Assembly (NCBI GenBank): GCA_027627225.1
Contig: JAPFQT010000417.1
Span: 1 to 64,000 of the forward strand
Direction of reading: 5' to 3'
DNA: 64,000 nt
Source of the DNA: Congeria kusceri
Taxonomy: Eukaryota; Mollusca; Bivalvia; Myida; Dreissenidae
The notes beneath the pieces are model-generated. The model saw only the letters and a program-made list of their open reading frames with translations. It had not been told where the DNA came from and did no database searches. Positions 11,961-24,239 of the stretch are shown here, piece by piece; position 1 is the stretch's first letter; the number at the start of each line of letters is the position of its first letter. The position numbers and the translations under genes were made by a program.

Positions 11961-12480
11961 TGCCGACTTCACAGGTCAATGCCTACACAACTCGAGGCTC
12001 CTACTCCATCTTGCAGGCCTAGAACACTGACACTGCAAGTAACCGTCTGTTACGAAAACACTTAGCCAGCCCGAGCCAATACAGACACCTGTCGCTACAC
12101 GGGGCACATCCGGGCTGATCACAAACCTGAGCATCTGATATCAGTTGACCTATGACTCCCCAAATTAGTCGGACTACCAGTCACCAGATGCCTGTTTCAC
12201 ATTCCATCATGCACATGTTCATTTGTAAAAATTGGCCATATGTTCAGCTGTTTCCTACTGCTATACGATACATGTACAATGTTTTGTTAACTTAACCTAG
12301 TTCTGTCATTTAGAGCAGACTTCGATTTTTACATACTTACTACCCAAAGTGAGAGGGGGGGGGGAGATAGAGGATTTTAAATTTTAAATAAAACTTTAGT
12401 TCAATCTTTGTATTTTTTTCAAATCTTGATCGTTGTTGGTAGATGCCAATAAAGTATACAGCAAATAGACCACATTCTTA
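11793..12480 (+). repeat. Plus arm of a split inverted duplication (Gypsy 3' relic)
   Basis: From the end of the integrase relic through its downstream sequence, including a G-run at 12355-12364 and GGTAGATGCCAATAAAGTATA near 12440, this segment reappears in reverse orientation at 18606-19625. The two arms are about 6.1 kb apart. The minus arm is longer because about 375 bp near 18905-19280 has no counterpart here. Confidence 0.7.
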
Positions 12481-12489
12481 TTAAAATAA

Positions 12490-13330
12490 GTTGTCAGAAC
12501 ACTTCTACTGTGTTCAAAATAATTACTAAATTGTTCAAAATAAATTTAGAGTGATACTCGTAAAAGTCGTGTAATTTGTTGTATTTTGTTTTATAAATAT
12601 GGTAATCTTTGAGGCACTTAAGCTACCCCTAAACATAGCATTTATTGTACAAACATTCCATACAGTGTTTCTATATCATAAAGAACATATTTGGGGGGTA
12701 AGACTTTGAAAAAAAAATTGATTTTGAATTTTTTGATGTTTTAAGCTCCACCCTACTGGCCAGATATTAATAAGCCAGTGGGCTTTTGAAATCAAGTGTC
12801 CGTTGTTGATGGTCAGATGTTGATGAGCTAGTTGGTTGTAGTCAGTTAATCAATTTACCATTTAAATACAATGTAACTATTTAATGAAGCTAATCTTGAC
12901 AAATGAAGAAAATAAAATTACTTCAATTGTTTAAGTTACTGCGTATCTCCGTGAATATATATTTAAGATTGTGAAATTAATAAAAAATAGGTAAAATTTT
13001 AATTTACCAGTTATAATTTGGCCCTTTGTTTTGTTCGGAAAACATGTCAAACACAAACAAGAAACATTTAAATAATCATTTCTCAATTATTGTTAATATG
13101 GTCGAGATAGACTTAGTACAGTCGCTTTACTATAATCCATGTTATACTAAAATGCAACACTTATTTTATGTTTACTGTTTCTTTTCTTTTTTTCTCATAC
13201 ATATTGCTTTGTTGTGTGTATTTAATTTTGTATGCTTTTTGTTTGGTGACTTATGTGTTATCTTGTTGTATTTCACAATTTAATCGTTCCTATTTTATGT
13301 ATATTCACAAGTAACAATAACCCAGCAAGC
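12490..13330. other. AT-rich spacer, nothing recognised
   Basis: I see no gene, no terminal inverted repeats and no tandem structure. An 85-codon ORF at 13026-13283 is Phe/Leu/Cys-rich and resembles a chance open frame in AT-rich DNA. Confidence 0.4.
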
Positions 13331-13336
13331 AAGCCC

Positions 13337-14030
13337 AGACAGGACCCATATGGGCCCCTTGAGGGTTTACATATGTGTTCCGTTTGGGCTACCGATATGG
13401 GACCCACCCCAGAAAGTGCAACCGGGATTAAGGTTGGTCCAATATGGGTTAAATATGGGTCCACCTTGGGACCAATGTGGTCTCAACATAGGACCATAAT
13501 GGGCAAACACAGATGAGACCTTGATTGGATACCCACGTGGGCCCCACCCCACAAAGTGCAACCGGGATTTACGTGGGTCCCATATGTGTTACAATATGGG
13601 TCTAAAATGGGACCCATGTGGTCTCCACATGGGACCATAATGGGCAAACACAGATGGGACCTTGATGGGATACACACATGGGCCCCACCCCAGTAAGAGC
13701 AACCGGGATTTACGTGGGTCCCATATGGTTTACAATATGGGTCCACCATGGGACCCATGTGGTCTCAACATAGGACCATTATGGGCAAATACAGTTGAGA
13801 CCTTGATGGGAGACCCACACGGGCCCCACCCCAGAAAGTGCAACCGGGATTTACGTGGGTCCGATATGGGTTACAATATGGGTCTACCATTGGACCCGTG
13901 TGTGGTCTCAACATAGGTCCATTATGGGCAAACACAAATGGGACCTTGATGGGAGCCCCACATGGGCCCCATCGCAGAAAGTACAACCGGGAATTGCATG
14001 GGTCCCATTTTGGTTGCAACAGAGATTGGT
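13337..14030. repeat. ~141-bp tandem array rich in ATGGGACCCAT words
   Basis: The unit marker GACCTTGAT(G/T)GGA recurs at about 13517, 13658, 13799 and 13943, a spacing of 140-144 bp, giving nearly five copies. Each unit contains GGCCCCACCCCA(G/C)AAAGTGCAACCGGGATT, read here as a composite of two short blocks, and several near-palindromes of the type TGGGACCCA. ORFs that begin with repeated Met-Gly-Pro words exist on both strands, but these are artefacts of the repeat. Confidence 0.8.
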
Positions 14031-14880
14031 CCTAAGGGAAAACCGGAATAAAAGCTTTACTGAAAAAGTCCAAACATGATTATCTGCATAATCTGTCACT
14101 TATACAGAGGTAATTGTTGCGAAGCTGTTTGTAACATTCTATGGTTGTCCAACTTCAGGAACAGGACAATATAAATATAGGCTGTTAATGGCCACAAGTA
14201 CCTTTCCAGTCTGTAGTCCTGCTAACAATGTATTGTTATTAACGATCACATGTCTGTCAGATGCAGCTTTACAAAAACCAACACTTAACAAATGACATAT
14301 TATTTGGAGTATAATTTTGTCCATATCATCAAAGCTTTAAGTTGGGGTCAGTTATTAATGTATTGATAATAAAACACTTAACATCATGTTGTTAAACATG
14401 CTATTTTTCCTATTCGGTAAACTTGACAAAACATAATATTTTAATAATAGTACACAAGAACACAAAATGCATCATGTAAGACAGATGTTCAAATAAGCAT
14501 ATCGATATCTACAATTATGTTTAATGTACCTTGCATAATGTACTTGTAATTATTATATATATGTCCTCATTTGTGATTAAAAAGGGTGCGTATTAAAATA
14601 AAGATAGAGTTTAATACAAAACTTAAGTAATGGCAAATTACGAAAAACAAATAATTATGTATTATTGTATCTAATATAATGTTAAAATCAACATGAAAGT
14701 GTGCATAGTAAGTTATCTATAGAGCATTGCCTTGTAAATATTAACTGCAAGTGAACATTACTTTTAAGTTTGTTTATAAACATACCTCAATCCGGTTTTG
14801 AAACATTACAAAAAGGATTTGCGACAACAACTAAACTGGCTAACAACATTGTCTAGATCCAGCTGGTATTCCCTGAAGTT
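14030..14880. other. AT-rich spacer, nothing recognised
   Basis: No ORF with protein-like composition, no inverted ends and no array could be seen in this stretch. Confidence 0.4.
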
Positions 14881-14884
14881 TTAA

Positions 14885-15387
14885 AGGAACTTGTTCACAG
14901 ATTTTCGCATTTTTTGAAGTATGCCATTTAAAGTATTAACTTGACAGATTTAAACATCGCAACTAAAAAAATTAAGTATAATAACAAGAAAAGTGTTTAG
15001 AAAAAAAAAAGAAAATTCGAAATTGGTCTCACCGTGGTTCGCACCCGGGACCTGCGTATAAAAAAGGCTATCGCCTTAACCACTCGGCCATTCCGAAATC
15101 TGTATTTCATCGTGAATTATTTACTTTATGTAAGTGTTCCACGTGATGTCAACAGTTTCAACGAAATCAACAGAAACACTCCAAATTATTCCATCATTTA
15201 GCGTTACAAATGCTTTATAATTGTATCAATTTTAACTGATGATTAGTCATAAACGAAACGGTTTTTACAGTGTATTTCTTGGCCCGTAGTGTTATATTGC
15301 TCCCGTTTGTACACTGTTCTTATATTTTTGGAATCGGTAACAAAAAGTTGACAAATTGTCAATTCGTCAATCTGTGAACAGGTCCCT
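14885..15387. mobile_element. 503-bp TTAA-target element carrying a tRNA-like segment
   Basis: The left end AGGAACTTGTTCACAGATTT and the reverse-complemented right end AGGGACCTGTTCACAGATTG form a terminal inverted repeat of about 20 bp. Both ends are flanked by TTAA (14881-14884 and 15388-15391). The ends match those of the 9328-9686 element, so they belong to one family, but this copy also carries a tRNA-like sequence in its interior. It is non-autonomous. Confidence 0.7.
15030..15105 (-). other. tRNA-like sequence (Ser/Leu-type box A and box B) inside the TTAA element
   Basis: On the minus strand the box A region reads TGGCCGAGTGGTTAAGGCG, the form typical of tRNA-Ser and tRNA-Leu. A box B-like GGGTGCGAACC lies downstream at tRNA-like spacing. 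The anticodon region is a T-run and the acceptor stem does not pair cleanly, so this is a tRNA-derived internal promoter relic, not a tRNA gene. It may reflect a SINE captured by the element. Confidence 0.6.
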
Positions 15388-15783
15388 TTAATTAACAAAC
15401 AACAACAACAATAACAGTTAAAAGTCAGTACCCATTCCTGTTATTATGAGAAAAAGCCCAGCTGAACACCAAAATGTTAAACAATTATTTTTTTGGCCCG
15501 TAGAATCCTTTGGCTGATTAGGCAAACATTTTAATTTATGTATTGAATCATGCATGTAAATTTAAACATTTTTGTACAGCAAAAATGAAACTTGCAATTT
15601 TCAAAACATGTTCAATATACAATTATTACCAAATTGCTTTATTGCGCATATGTAAATGATTACATATGATTTTAATAATATTATCTTGAACGACACAAAC
15701 AGTCAACGCATTCTCAACTTGAAGAAAAACAACATAAAATATGTCGATTCTTGTTAGTACTACACTAGCGTTTAAAATCGTTA

Positions 15784-16007
15784 GGCCAAAAGAAAAAAAA
15801 GTATGTGTTTCGGGCAACCCGACCCTACTTAACGACAAACCCTCGACCCTAACGTTTTTAGCGACACTCTTTTTCCATGAAAGCCATATTTGTCAGATTT
15901 TAGTTTGTTTTCGATGGTTTTGACCGAAATGTGTCTTTAAAAAAAAATCAATCCCGACCGTACCTAACTTTTTTGAGACCGTACCCCGAAAAACACATTT
16001 TTTGGCC
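15784..16007. mobile_element. 224-bp GGCCAAAA-ended MITE, TTA duplication
   Basis: The left end GGCCAAAAGAAAAAAAAG and the reverse-complemented right end GGCCAAAAAATGTGTTTTTC are inverted repeats, continuing into related (T)TTCGGG(C/G)(A/T)ACC blocks. A 3-bp TTA flanks both ends (15781-15783 and 16008-16010). A three-base TTA/TAA duplication fits PIF/Harbinger-type MITEs. Short ORFs across it are artefacts. Confidence 0.7.
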
Positions 16008-16169
16008 TTAGCAGGAAGTTATATATGCAGCTGCTGAAATAGTTCTTTCAATATCATATTCAGAACAGTAACCAGTTCTGTTCATTTTGTATTTATTTAT
16101 CCACAAGGAACAACTTATAACTATAATGCATTTATTAATTATTCTGGTAAAGTATATTACACTGACTTA

Positions 16170-16790
16170 TATATAAACAAGAGCTGTCAGAGGACAGCGC
16201 AATCGACTTTTCGAAGTACTTCAGTTCGTATATATTTTGGAAAGTGGAAGGGCCATACATTTGTTGAAATACAAAACTGAGTTTATAGTGGGGCAATTAC
16301 TTCATCAAATTAATCCAAGTTTCAAGTGACAACCTTATGTTATTGGGGATTGTTGAACCTATCAAGTTTGGAAGTTACTAGACATTGGAATAAAAAAAGT
16401 TAATCCGAAAATATATGTGAAAAAGGGCAAAACTCTTGCAAAATACAATGGGGAATGTAGCTCTTGATATTGGAGTCGATGACAAAAGTACATCTGAAGT
16501 TTCAAGTGAATAACTTATTTAGTTTCAAGCTATAAAACTTCTGAATATATACTTTAACCAGAAAATCTATACAAAAAGGGGGCATATCTCTGTCAAAATA
16601 CAAAACAGTTTTTCAGAATGTTGCCGATGACCCTGGAGTTGATGACATAGGTATATTCCAAGGTTCAAGTAAATAACTTATGTAGTTTTGCAGTTAACAA
16701 CTTTGGAATAAAAACTTTAACCAAATTCAGACGCGGACGCCGTCGCCAGGGGTAGTAGGAAAGCTCACCTTTTCATCTAACAGTCGAGCT
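16170..16790 (+). repeat. Dispersed repeat of the AACAAGAGCTGTCAGAGGAC type
   Basis: It starts AACAAGAGCTGTCAGAGGAC and ends near ACGCGGACGCCGTCGCCAGG, a start and end pair I recall as a common bivalve dispersed repeat. Inside, a unit of about 130 bp recurs: GGGCAAAACTC / GGGGCATATCTCTGTCAAAA, then ATACAA(A/T)..., then TTCAAGT(A/G)AATAACTTAT, then AAAAACTTTAACCA. No ORF. The assignment to a known family rests on memory. Confidence 0.5.
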
Positions 16791-18460
16791 AGAAATCAAA
16801 CAAGGTTATATCCATTGATACAGAAAGTAAGCAAATTTCATAAAATATTGAACATTTTGACCTCGTTCAGAGAACTGGTTTTATCCTAAATTGGCGAAAG
16901 TAATTTACAGGCAAATAGAAATTATTTAGATATCTCACAAATGTTTCCCCATACAAATCAGAATGATCACTATTATTTTGCAAATCTGCTGGGGTGGAAG
17001 CTTCTCAATACATGTTGTATTGTTACAAAGTCCTTTGTTTCCTTTCTTTTTTGCTATCACATTCTTCTGTAAACTAATTCAAGTAATTACTGAAAGCGTT
17101 ATCATTAGAAATAAGGTCATAATAGTAGCACAGCTAGAGTATTTTTTTAAATCCCGATTTCACACAGTCTGGCACAACGCTTCATGCTATATGTGATCAT
17201 TACGAATAGACTGAAAGTCCTTTCACCTCTGGAAAGCCCGCACTGTTGTTCTTGCACTGTTGTATTTTTCATGAACTTCACCATTACCACATTTAACTTA
17301 TGCCCTTAATTTATCTCGGTAGGTGACAACAATATAGTCATTAATTTAATACTTCAAACTCCATTTCTTTCCTTCAATCTATATTAATTTTAGCAATCCT
17401 CGACTTGTAGCGAACACATTTCGTTGACTGCTTCTGAACGAAAAAACTAAATTTATTTCAGACAAAATTTCCTGCAGCTGCTTTACATGTTCATTAAGTG
17501 AACTTAATACACGCATATTTTTGTAAAACTATAAATGCTTAATTGTTATTTATACTAAACATCAGGTCTACAATTTTAAGTTAAAAAACAACAACAGCCA
17601 TATCAGTTTGCAAAATAATCCTATATAGACATACATATTTAAACGGCTGTTTGTATTGGGAATTGGAAATGTTTAGCATTTCGCAATAATACAAAGACAC
17701 ATACCAGTACCAAATTTGATTAGTTAGTTGAATGGTGATTCGCACGCGTTTTACACCAACCTCATTTTGCAGAACACCAACCAATTTCTGTTTAAACCAT
17801 ACATAAGAAAAGTTGACAGAGAAAATGTTACAATAATGTTAATATTTATTTTGATTACAAAAGCCAAAATATTTGATATTTTACGTGAGACCAGGTCTGG
17901 CAATATAATGTCTATGATATGCATGCGAATCAAGATACATCGCAAATTTAGGTATATAAGGCAAGGGATATGTATTAACATATAGGTTATCATTGGAACT
18001 TGTTTCTACATTACAGTTTTACCAATTATTATAAATTACAGAGCAATTTAACTCATCGAAAAGAAAGCCCATTGTTGGATGTGGATGGTTGCTGAAAAGC
18101 AGTTTGCATTCCGACCAAGGGCAAGGATTGTATGAGGGACTTAATTAGATATGTTCTTCATTTGCTTAGTTGCTCTCTCTTCAACCCTGGTACCGCCAAA
18201 GCAGCAAACAATGAGATATTGTGCATATTATAATATTATAATTATAGCAATGCAATATTTTGAATGCACAATAGCAAAAATCAATGTTCTATCTCGCGAA
18301 AGTGTGTGACAAATTTTAATCAGGTTTAGAAAACCCAACTCTTTCACAATACTAGTAACAGCGCAAATTTAAGTTGCTTTATAAATATAATATATATTAT
18401 TAACAATTTGTATAACTTACCTGTCTGTTTTAATATAAAAAACGCCTAACATGTTTCTTG
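16790..18460. other. AT-rich spacer, nothing recognised
   Basis: Several 60-85-codon ORFs overlap each other on both strands (for example 17728-17985 against 17751-17993). None has motifs, a signal-plus-domain layout or splice context that I can support. Confidence 0.35.
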
Positions 18461-18463
18461 AGT

Positions 18464-18545
18464 CCGTTCGCCCAAAAATATCTTCGCCCTTTGTTCCGTT
18501 CGCCCTATATTCCGCTCGCCCTGGGTCCGTTCGCCCTACTTTCAT
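18464..18545 (+). repeat. Short minisatellite, TCCGTTCGCCCT unit
   Basis: Five degenerate copies of a 15-18-bp unit around TCCGTTCGCCCTA occur between 18464 and 18538. It is more GC-rich than the flanks. Confidence 0.7.
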
Positions 18546-18605
18546 TTTTATTAAAGAGTATATGTTGAAATGTATTAATGCATGATGACATTTAATTATT
18601 TCCAA

Positions 18606-19625
18606 AGATCAAAAGGGTCTATTTGCTGTATACTTTAATGGCATCTACCAACAATGATCAAGGTTTGACAAAAAAAGACAAAGATTAAACTAATGTTTTT
18701 TTTTAAATTTAAAATCCTCTATCTCTCCCCCTCACTTTGGGTAGTAAGTATGTAAAAAAAGACCTTTCTACTGGAAGAACTAAGTTAATTTACTAAAACA
18801 TTGTACATGTACCGTATAACAGTATGAAACAGCTGAACATATGAAAACCTATTACAAATGAACATGTGCATGATGGAATGTGAAAGAAATTTACTTACAA
18901 TGTAGTCCTCAAGTCACTAAAATATCAAACACTACAGTAACATAATATCAAATATAATTGACAACTATATCTATTGCAAACATAATGAAATTAACGTTGC
19001 ATAATATCAAGCACAGTCGTAAACTTTACAAGTAAATATGTGCACGTAAAGTGAAAACACAGTAGTCTCATTTTTTCACATAATTGTCATTTACTATGTT
19101 ATGCATAGAATAACTCTTGTTCTGGTAAAATAACTCAAATGTTTAAATGCGACTATATGAGGGAAAAGAGACTACACAATATAAACAACCACAACATAGC
19201 ATTATGGCAAGATTCAGAGACAATTCCATGTCATTGTCATTCTGCAATGTAGGAGCACGCCTTAATCTGGTTGATCGTCTAGGTTGAAAGGTACATCAGA
19301 AACGGATATGCAACGTGTTGCGACAGGTGTCTGTATTGGCTCGGGCTGCCTAGGCGTTATCGTAACAGACGGTAACGCGCAGTGTCAGTGTTCTAGGCCT
19401 ACAAGTTGGAGTAGGAGCCTCGAGTTGGGTAGGCATAGACCTGTGAAGTCGGCATCAACAATCAGTCTGGACAATCTACATACATTGGGATGTATTTACG
19501 TAGAATTATCTGGTTACGCAGGGTTACACGTCTGGAACCATCAGCTCTAATTACATATTGGTCATACTGGCGTACCTCAATAACAACGTTTTGTATGCAG
19601 TGCAGTTTCCTCATATGCCCATGAG
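18606..19625 (-). repeat. Minus arm of the inverted duplication (Gypsy 3' relic)
   Basis: Read on the minus strand, 19625 to 19290 matches plus 11793-12110, and 18905 to 18606 matches plus 12195-12480, with good conservation in both blocks. The middle 375 bp is specific to this arm. The outer boundary lies exactly where the ATGGG/CCCAT array begins. Confidence 0.7.
19462..19625 (-). pseudogene. Second Ty3/Gypsy-like pol relic, terminal pol motif
   Basis: On the minus strand the frame reads NVVIEVRQYDQYVIRADGS, then RRVTLRNQIILRKYIPMY, and stops at about 19462. This is the C-terminal end of a Ty3/Gypsy polyprotein and is better preserved than the plus copy (RRVTLRN here, RRVTLRY there). The same junction (a KL, then CIQNVVIEV) follows the missing 30-40 residues in both copies, so both descend from one already deleted ancestor. 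It ends upstream at the ATGGG/CCCAT array. Confidence 0.65.
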
Positions 19626-20475
19626 GTATATTAGCCCAGGTAAAACCCATATCAGGGGTGGTATAGTGGCAAGATAATGCATATGGGACCCACACGGGGC
19701 CCATATTGTAGTTTTTGCCCAGCTATAGCCCACATGGGGTGGCTTTCTTGGACCTATATGGGTTAACTTGCAGTGGACCCACATGAGCTTCCTGTCTTGG
19801 ACCCATATGGGTCTGATATGGGCAAAAATATCATTTGGGACCCACATGAGACCCATATTGTATTTTTTGCCCAGCTATAACCCATATGGACATGCTTTCT
19901 GGGCCCCATATAGGCTTTCTAGTAGGGACACAAATTGGTCTACTTTACTTGAACCCATCTGGGTTTTATAGTGGCAAGATAATGCAGTTTTGGCCCACGC
20001 TGGACCCATCAGGTATATTAGCGCAGGTAAAACCCATATCGTGGGTTGTATAGTGGCAAGATAATGCACATAGGACCCACATGGGGCCCAGATTGTATTT
20101 TTGCCCAGCTATAGCCAACATTGGGCTTGCTTTCTGGGACCCATATAAGCTTTCTAATAAGGACCCAAATGGTTTTACTTTACTTGGACCCATCTGGGTT
20201 TTATAGTTGCAAGATAATGCATATGGGTCCCACACTGGGCCCATGAGATATATTAGCCCTGGTAAAACCCATATCGTGCCCACATGGGATAGCTTACTGG
20301 GACCCATATGGGCATACTTGCAGTGATCCCACATGGGCTTCCTTGCTGGGACACATATGGGTCTGATATGGACAAACAAATACCATTGGACCCACATGGA
20401 GCCCATATTGTATTTTTTTTGCCCAGCTATAGCCCATATTGGGCCCATATGGGTTTGCTTGCTGGAAATAAACAA
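19625..20475. repeat. Irregular array rich in CCCATATGGG words
   Basis: TTGCCCAGCTATA recurs near 19718, 19867, 20102 and 20421, and TATAGTGGCAAGATAATGCA recurs near 19666, 19969, 20048 and 20202. The blocks are separated by many CCCATATGGG and GGGACCCA words. Spacings of about 150, 235 and 320 bp show a composite array with deletions. It shares word style, but not a unit, with 13337-14030. ORFs of up to 195 codons across it are repeat artefacts. Confidence 0.7.
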
Positions 20476-21083
20476 CGTACCTACCCATAAACTCATAAGC
20501 CTATTTGGTATTGATATTAATTTTAATTGGTTGAACTTGATTTTTGATGACAAATAATTTTAAGAACTATGATGATGACGACGATGATGATGATGCGTAG
20601 CATAGCGCAACACACTGAAATAGTTTATGTATTATTTTCCAAATGTGTTTTTATACAGGTTTCTTTCTTTTTCTTAATGTTTGTATTCTAAAAATTTCCT
20701 GTACAGTTTATTATATAATATTCACATGACAACTTCAACTGACTGAAAAGGTGACACCCCCAAACGGGGTTCGAGTATCTAGTTCTTACTCGATTACATT
20801 CTGGTTGAGACTGTCTAACTCATAATGCATATGTTGTTAAGTGAACATTAGGTTACTGTGTAACTAATAATATGATGTATATAACATTAGAAACAAAATT
20901 AGCAAGAGACAAATGTTTATACATGTTCTTTGTCTTATGTACAGCAGCTGGCATTTTATATCTAAATTACTATCAAACTGATGTCATTGCTAGATGTGTG
21001 CAGCTTTTAACTTTCTCCTAGATAATTTATTTGTTGAACTCAATGGTAAACTGTATAAAACAAATTGTCGGTTTTCCAATTGG

Positions 21084-21234
21084 TTGTAATTGTGCACATA
21101 ATTATTAAGCAACCACGGGTAAAATCGATTTCATAGCAATATACATCATCTACATGTATTACGATTTATTATACACGTAGATGATGTATTTTGATATTGC
21201 TTTGAGCGGGATTTTATTCATAATTCTTGGTTGG
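21084..21234. mobile_element. Hairpin-forming MITE-like sequence
   Basis: The left part (ATACATCATCTACATGT near 21140, preceded by AGCAATAT and GGTAAAATC) is mirrored by the right part (ACACGTAGATGATGTAT near 21172, then ATATTGCTTTGAGCGGGATT). Outer GGTTG/CCAACC words also pair. The structure is an imperfect hairpin with arms of about 60 bp. The flanking duplication is unclear. Confidence 0.5.
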
Positions 21235-21239
21235 TCAAA

Positions 21240-24230
21240 CAGTACATGCAGTTGTTACTATTAATAGCTGTGTCTATAAATCCATGTGTCAACATTTATG
21301 GTGTATTATAATGTATTTCACTTAGAAACATTTGAGCCAACTGATAAAAGGTATTAAAACAATATGCTTTGTCAGGTATTGAAAGGCTTAGTTTAAGGAA
21401 TATCTGGCCCCTCCCTATGGGTACTCCTATCTGTATATTGGGCCACCAAAAAATCTCTTATAATTATCTGCATTATTTTTTCTCAGCTGACTGAGCAATG
21501 GCTATGCGCACTTATAAAGGTAATGCTCAATTTTAAATCACTTAAAATACTTTGCAATATCAGGCAATTATTAAAATATTGTTACTATTATACTCTCTTG
21601 ATTTAGCAAAAAAGCTTTGTAAATTTTAATTGAGTGATTCAAATTTTATTTTTTCATATATTTCATCGGATTATTATTTTACAGCACTAGACTGCACAAT
21701 GACAGACCCTGAATGGGTGACACGATATATCCAACAAAGAATGCAACACAAAATCCTATGAATGCATCAGTCACATGGGTGGTAATTCAATTCTACACCT
21801 CTGCACCAGTGAATTGATTTCAAAGGATCACCACACCGTGCTCGCACTGTGACCACAGCAGGGCGCCAGTACAAAATAGTGCAATACCCCAGATTTAGGG
21901 GTGGAGGTCAAATAAAGAAATATTAAACTAGGGATTAAATGCTGTCCTCATTGGAAAGTAGAAGTATGCGCACAGTCTTCAGTAGAAGGTTTTTTACACG
22001 CACTGTCCTGAATTAGCGGCGTGTTTGCTCTTGTGATCCCTACGTTTTTGTAGTAGAATTACATTTAGTTACTTAAGTTCGTTCTGCAAGAGTTTGCTCA
22101 TAAATTAATCAGTTTAATGAAACGTCACCTTACACCAACTAAGAAATTAATTATTAATTACGGGCGTGTTGTAGTGAGATTCACTGTTACCGATTTGTAA
22201 AATCTCAATTTAAATCAAAACGCCGAAGGCACTGTAGTTGATTGCGTAACACTGGGCATATCACGAACAGTCTGGGCAATTAGATAGGGATGATATAATA
22301 CAGTGGTTGTAAATGTTTAAACGAAAATATTTATGTACGTATTTACTATAACATGTGTTCAATATTATAAATATGACTTGAACATTGCTAAGCAATTTGT
22401 ATTATTCAAAATGGTAAGTTTAAATAAAATATTGCCTCGTAAACATGTAAATCAAATTTTTAAATAAATATATCATCATTGTGTAATTAATGTTATTGTT
22501 TTATCTTAATCAGGCAGTTTTGAATTGAATATATTTATTGTGTCAAATGAGTAGCTGATTAATTTAGGTTCATTGTAAAACGTACGCCACTAATAAAAAC
22601 GCCATCAGGTGTAGAAACTATATAGATGAAGTAACTTTCAGCAGCTTAAAACTCTGTACGAGTAAAATATATTTAAAGCCTTTCGAAAAATTCCATTTAA
22701 AAGGAAGAAAATGTCGGGCAAGAAACCTCATGAGAGAAATTCTTTGTTCTATTTTCAATTGCATTCTCTTTCTTTGGGCTACACAAATATATCAGTCCTA
22801 CTCGACATTCCAACATTAAATATTCATTACTAACACACATTATCTGGATATACATGTATAGAATAAAAAACGACCATTATGAGTTTCATAATCGGACACT
22901 CTGTAAAGAGACAGATGATTACGCTGTCGAAGATCAAAAGCTGTTGTGTTGAACAAAACTCAATATTAACCTGAAACAACAAACAAAAAGCTGAATATTA
23001 AAATATTAATTATTACATGAATGCAAACACTGTGTTACAAGCATTTCAACCGTATTAGCAAGTGTTTTAAGTTCCTTAAAGGGAGATACTATCAAAATAG
23101 TGTTGGTTTCTTTGGAAATGTCTTAAAATGTATTTCCTTTCAACTAATAATGCATCTGGAGTAGCAAAACTGTCAAAAATGTATATAAAAAAAACATGCT
23201 AACTACTAGGCGATTGTCGCGACGACTTTCAGCGTTTAAACTTCTGCCTGTTGTAGCTTCTGATATGATTAGTGTATCCGACCTCAATCGTGATACATCG
23301 ACTATATCCGGAATGATCCGTAAAAATCGACCGCTACTGCGGAATAACCGCTAAACAGTACTCTATCGTGATGGCCACGTGAATAATAAAATGAGTAATA
23401 AACATTCCCTACTAAAATTTATTCATATGATTCATTTAAACTAAACGAAAATGTTGTCACCCATGCAACGTGATAATGAACTTAATTAAAACAGGTCTTT
23501 AAAAAGATATTCGGCGTTTGTTGTCATTGTTTATGAAGAATGTAATATGAACGTCCTAGATACTATTTGAAACAGTTAAACGTTTAGATTTTGTGGTTTA
23601 TTAACAATAATGCACAATAAATTACTTTGCACGTCAGCCAAATTTTATGACAGAATGTTTAACCGCTATATTTTTTAGGATAAGTGAACCGTTCAAAGAG
23701 TTCTCGTTAATAGCTGGAAATTGCAGTTATGATTCAACATGATTCAACATTCGCGTCGTCCCAACTTTCAATGTGTCTATAAAAGTAAATTAGGAATGGG
23801 TTCTGGGAAACCCCCCGAATACTCACATAATGAGGCTTCGGCGCGGAAGGACATTTATAAACTTCGAAATACACATAGTAATTCTCACAAAACTCTAACT
23901 CGTGTAAAAATCAAAATAGCCCCCGTTTTCCTTTAACGGTTATGAATTAGTTATTAATTTGGTATCGAGTAGTCGTCTATTTATCAACAATGCTTTATGG
24001 GCTATTCGCTTAAACATGGCTTTCTGAAGATTCATGAAAGTTGCAAACATTGCATCATATGTGTTTTGCAACTATTCCACATGTATCTACTGTGTTATTT
24101 ACGAAGTCTTTCTTAATGTGTGCATCCTGTTTGTATTCTACTTTAGTTTTTGAGACACATTTAGTAGGAACACATTTTGAATCATAGCTGAAGATTCCAG
24201 CTATATATGAACTGTGTTTAACTTGTTTAC
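21240..24230. other. Spacer without a supportable gene
   Basis: I looked for exons here. At 21499-21520 a short ATG-led frame ends in AAAG followed by GTAATG, a possible donor. At 21684 an ACAG precedes a 26-codon open stretch that soon stops. Neither is enough to call a gene. Near 23080 a TTAA AGGGAGATAC word resembles the TTAA-element ends, but no right end was found. Around 23200-23390 lies a CpG-richer repeat-like patch. Confidence 0.3.
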
Positions 24231-24239
24231 ATTTGAGAG

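Noticed and set aside
13253..14099. Several ORFs with Met-Gly-Pro repeats on both strands
   Set aside because: They are products of the 141-bp ATGGG/CCCAT array. The same holds for the 195-codon ORF at 19966-20553.
15030..15105. A functional tRNA-Ser/Leu gene
   Set aside because: Box A and box B are present, but the anticodon region is a T-run and no acceptor stem pairs cleanly. It lies inside a TTAA element.
21480..21905. Two-exon gene (ATG...AAAG then GTAATG; ACAG then a short frame)
   Set aside because: The second frame stops after about 26 codons, and no further exon or conserved motif was found.
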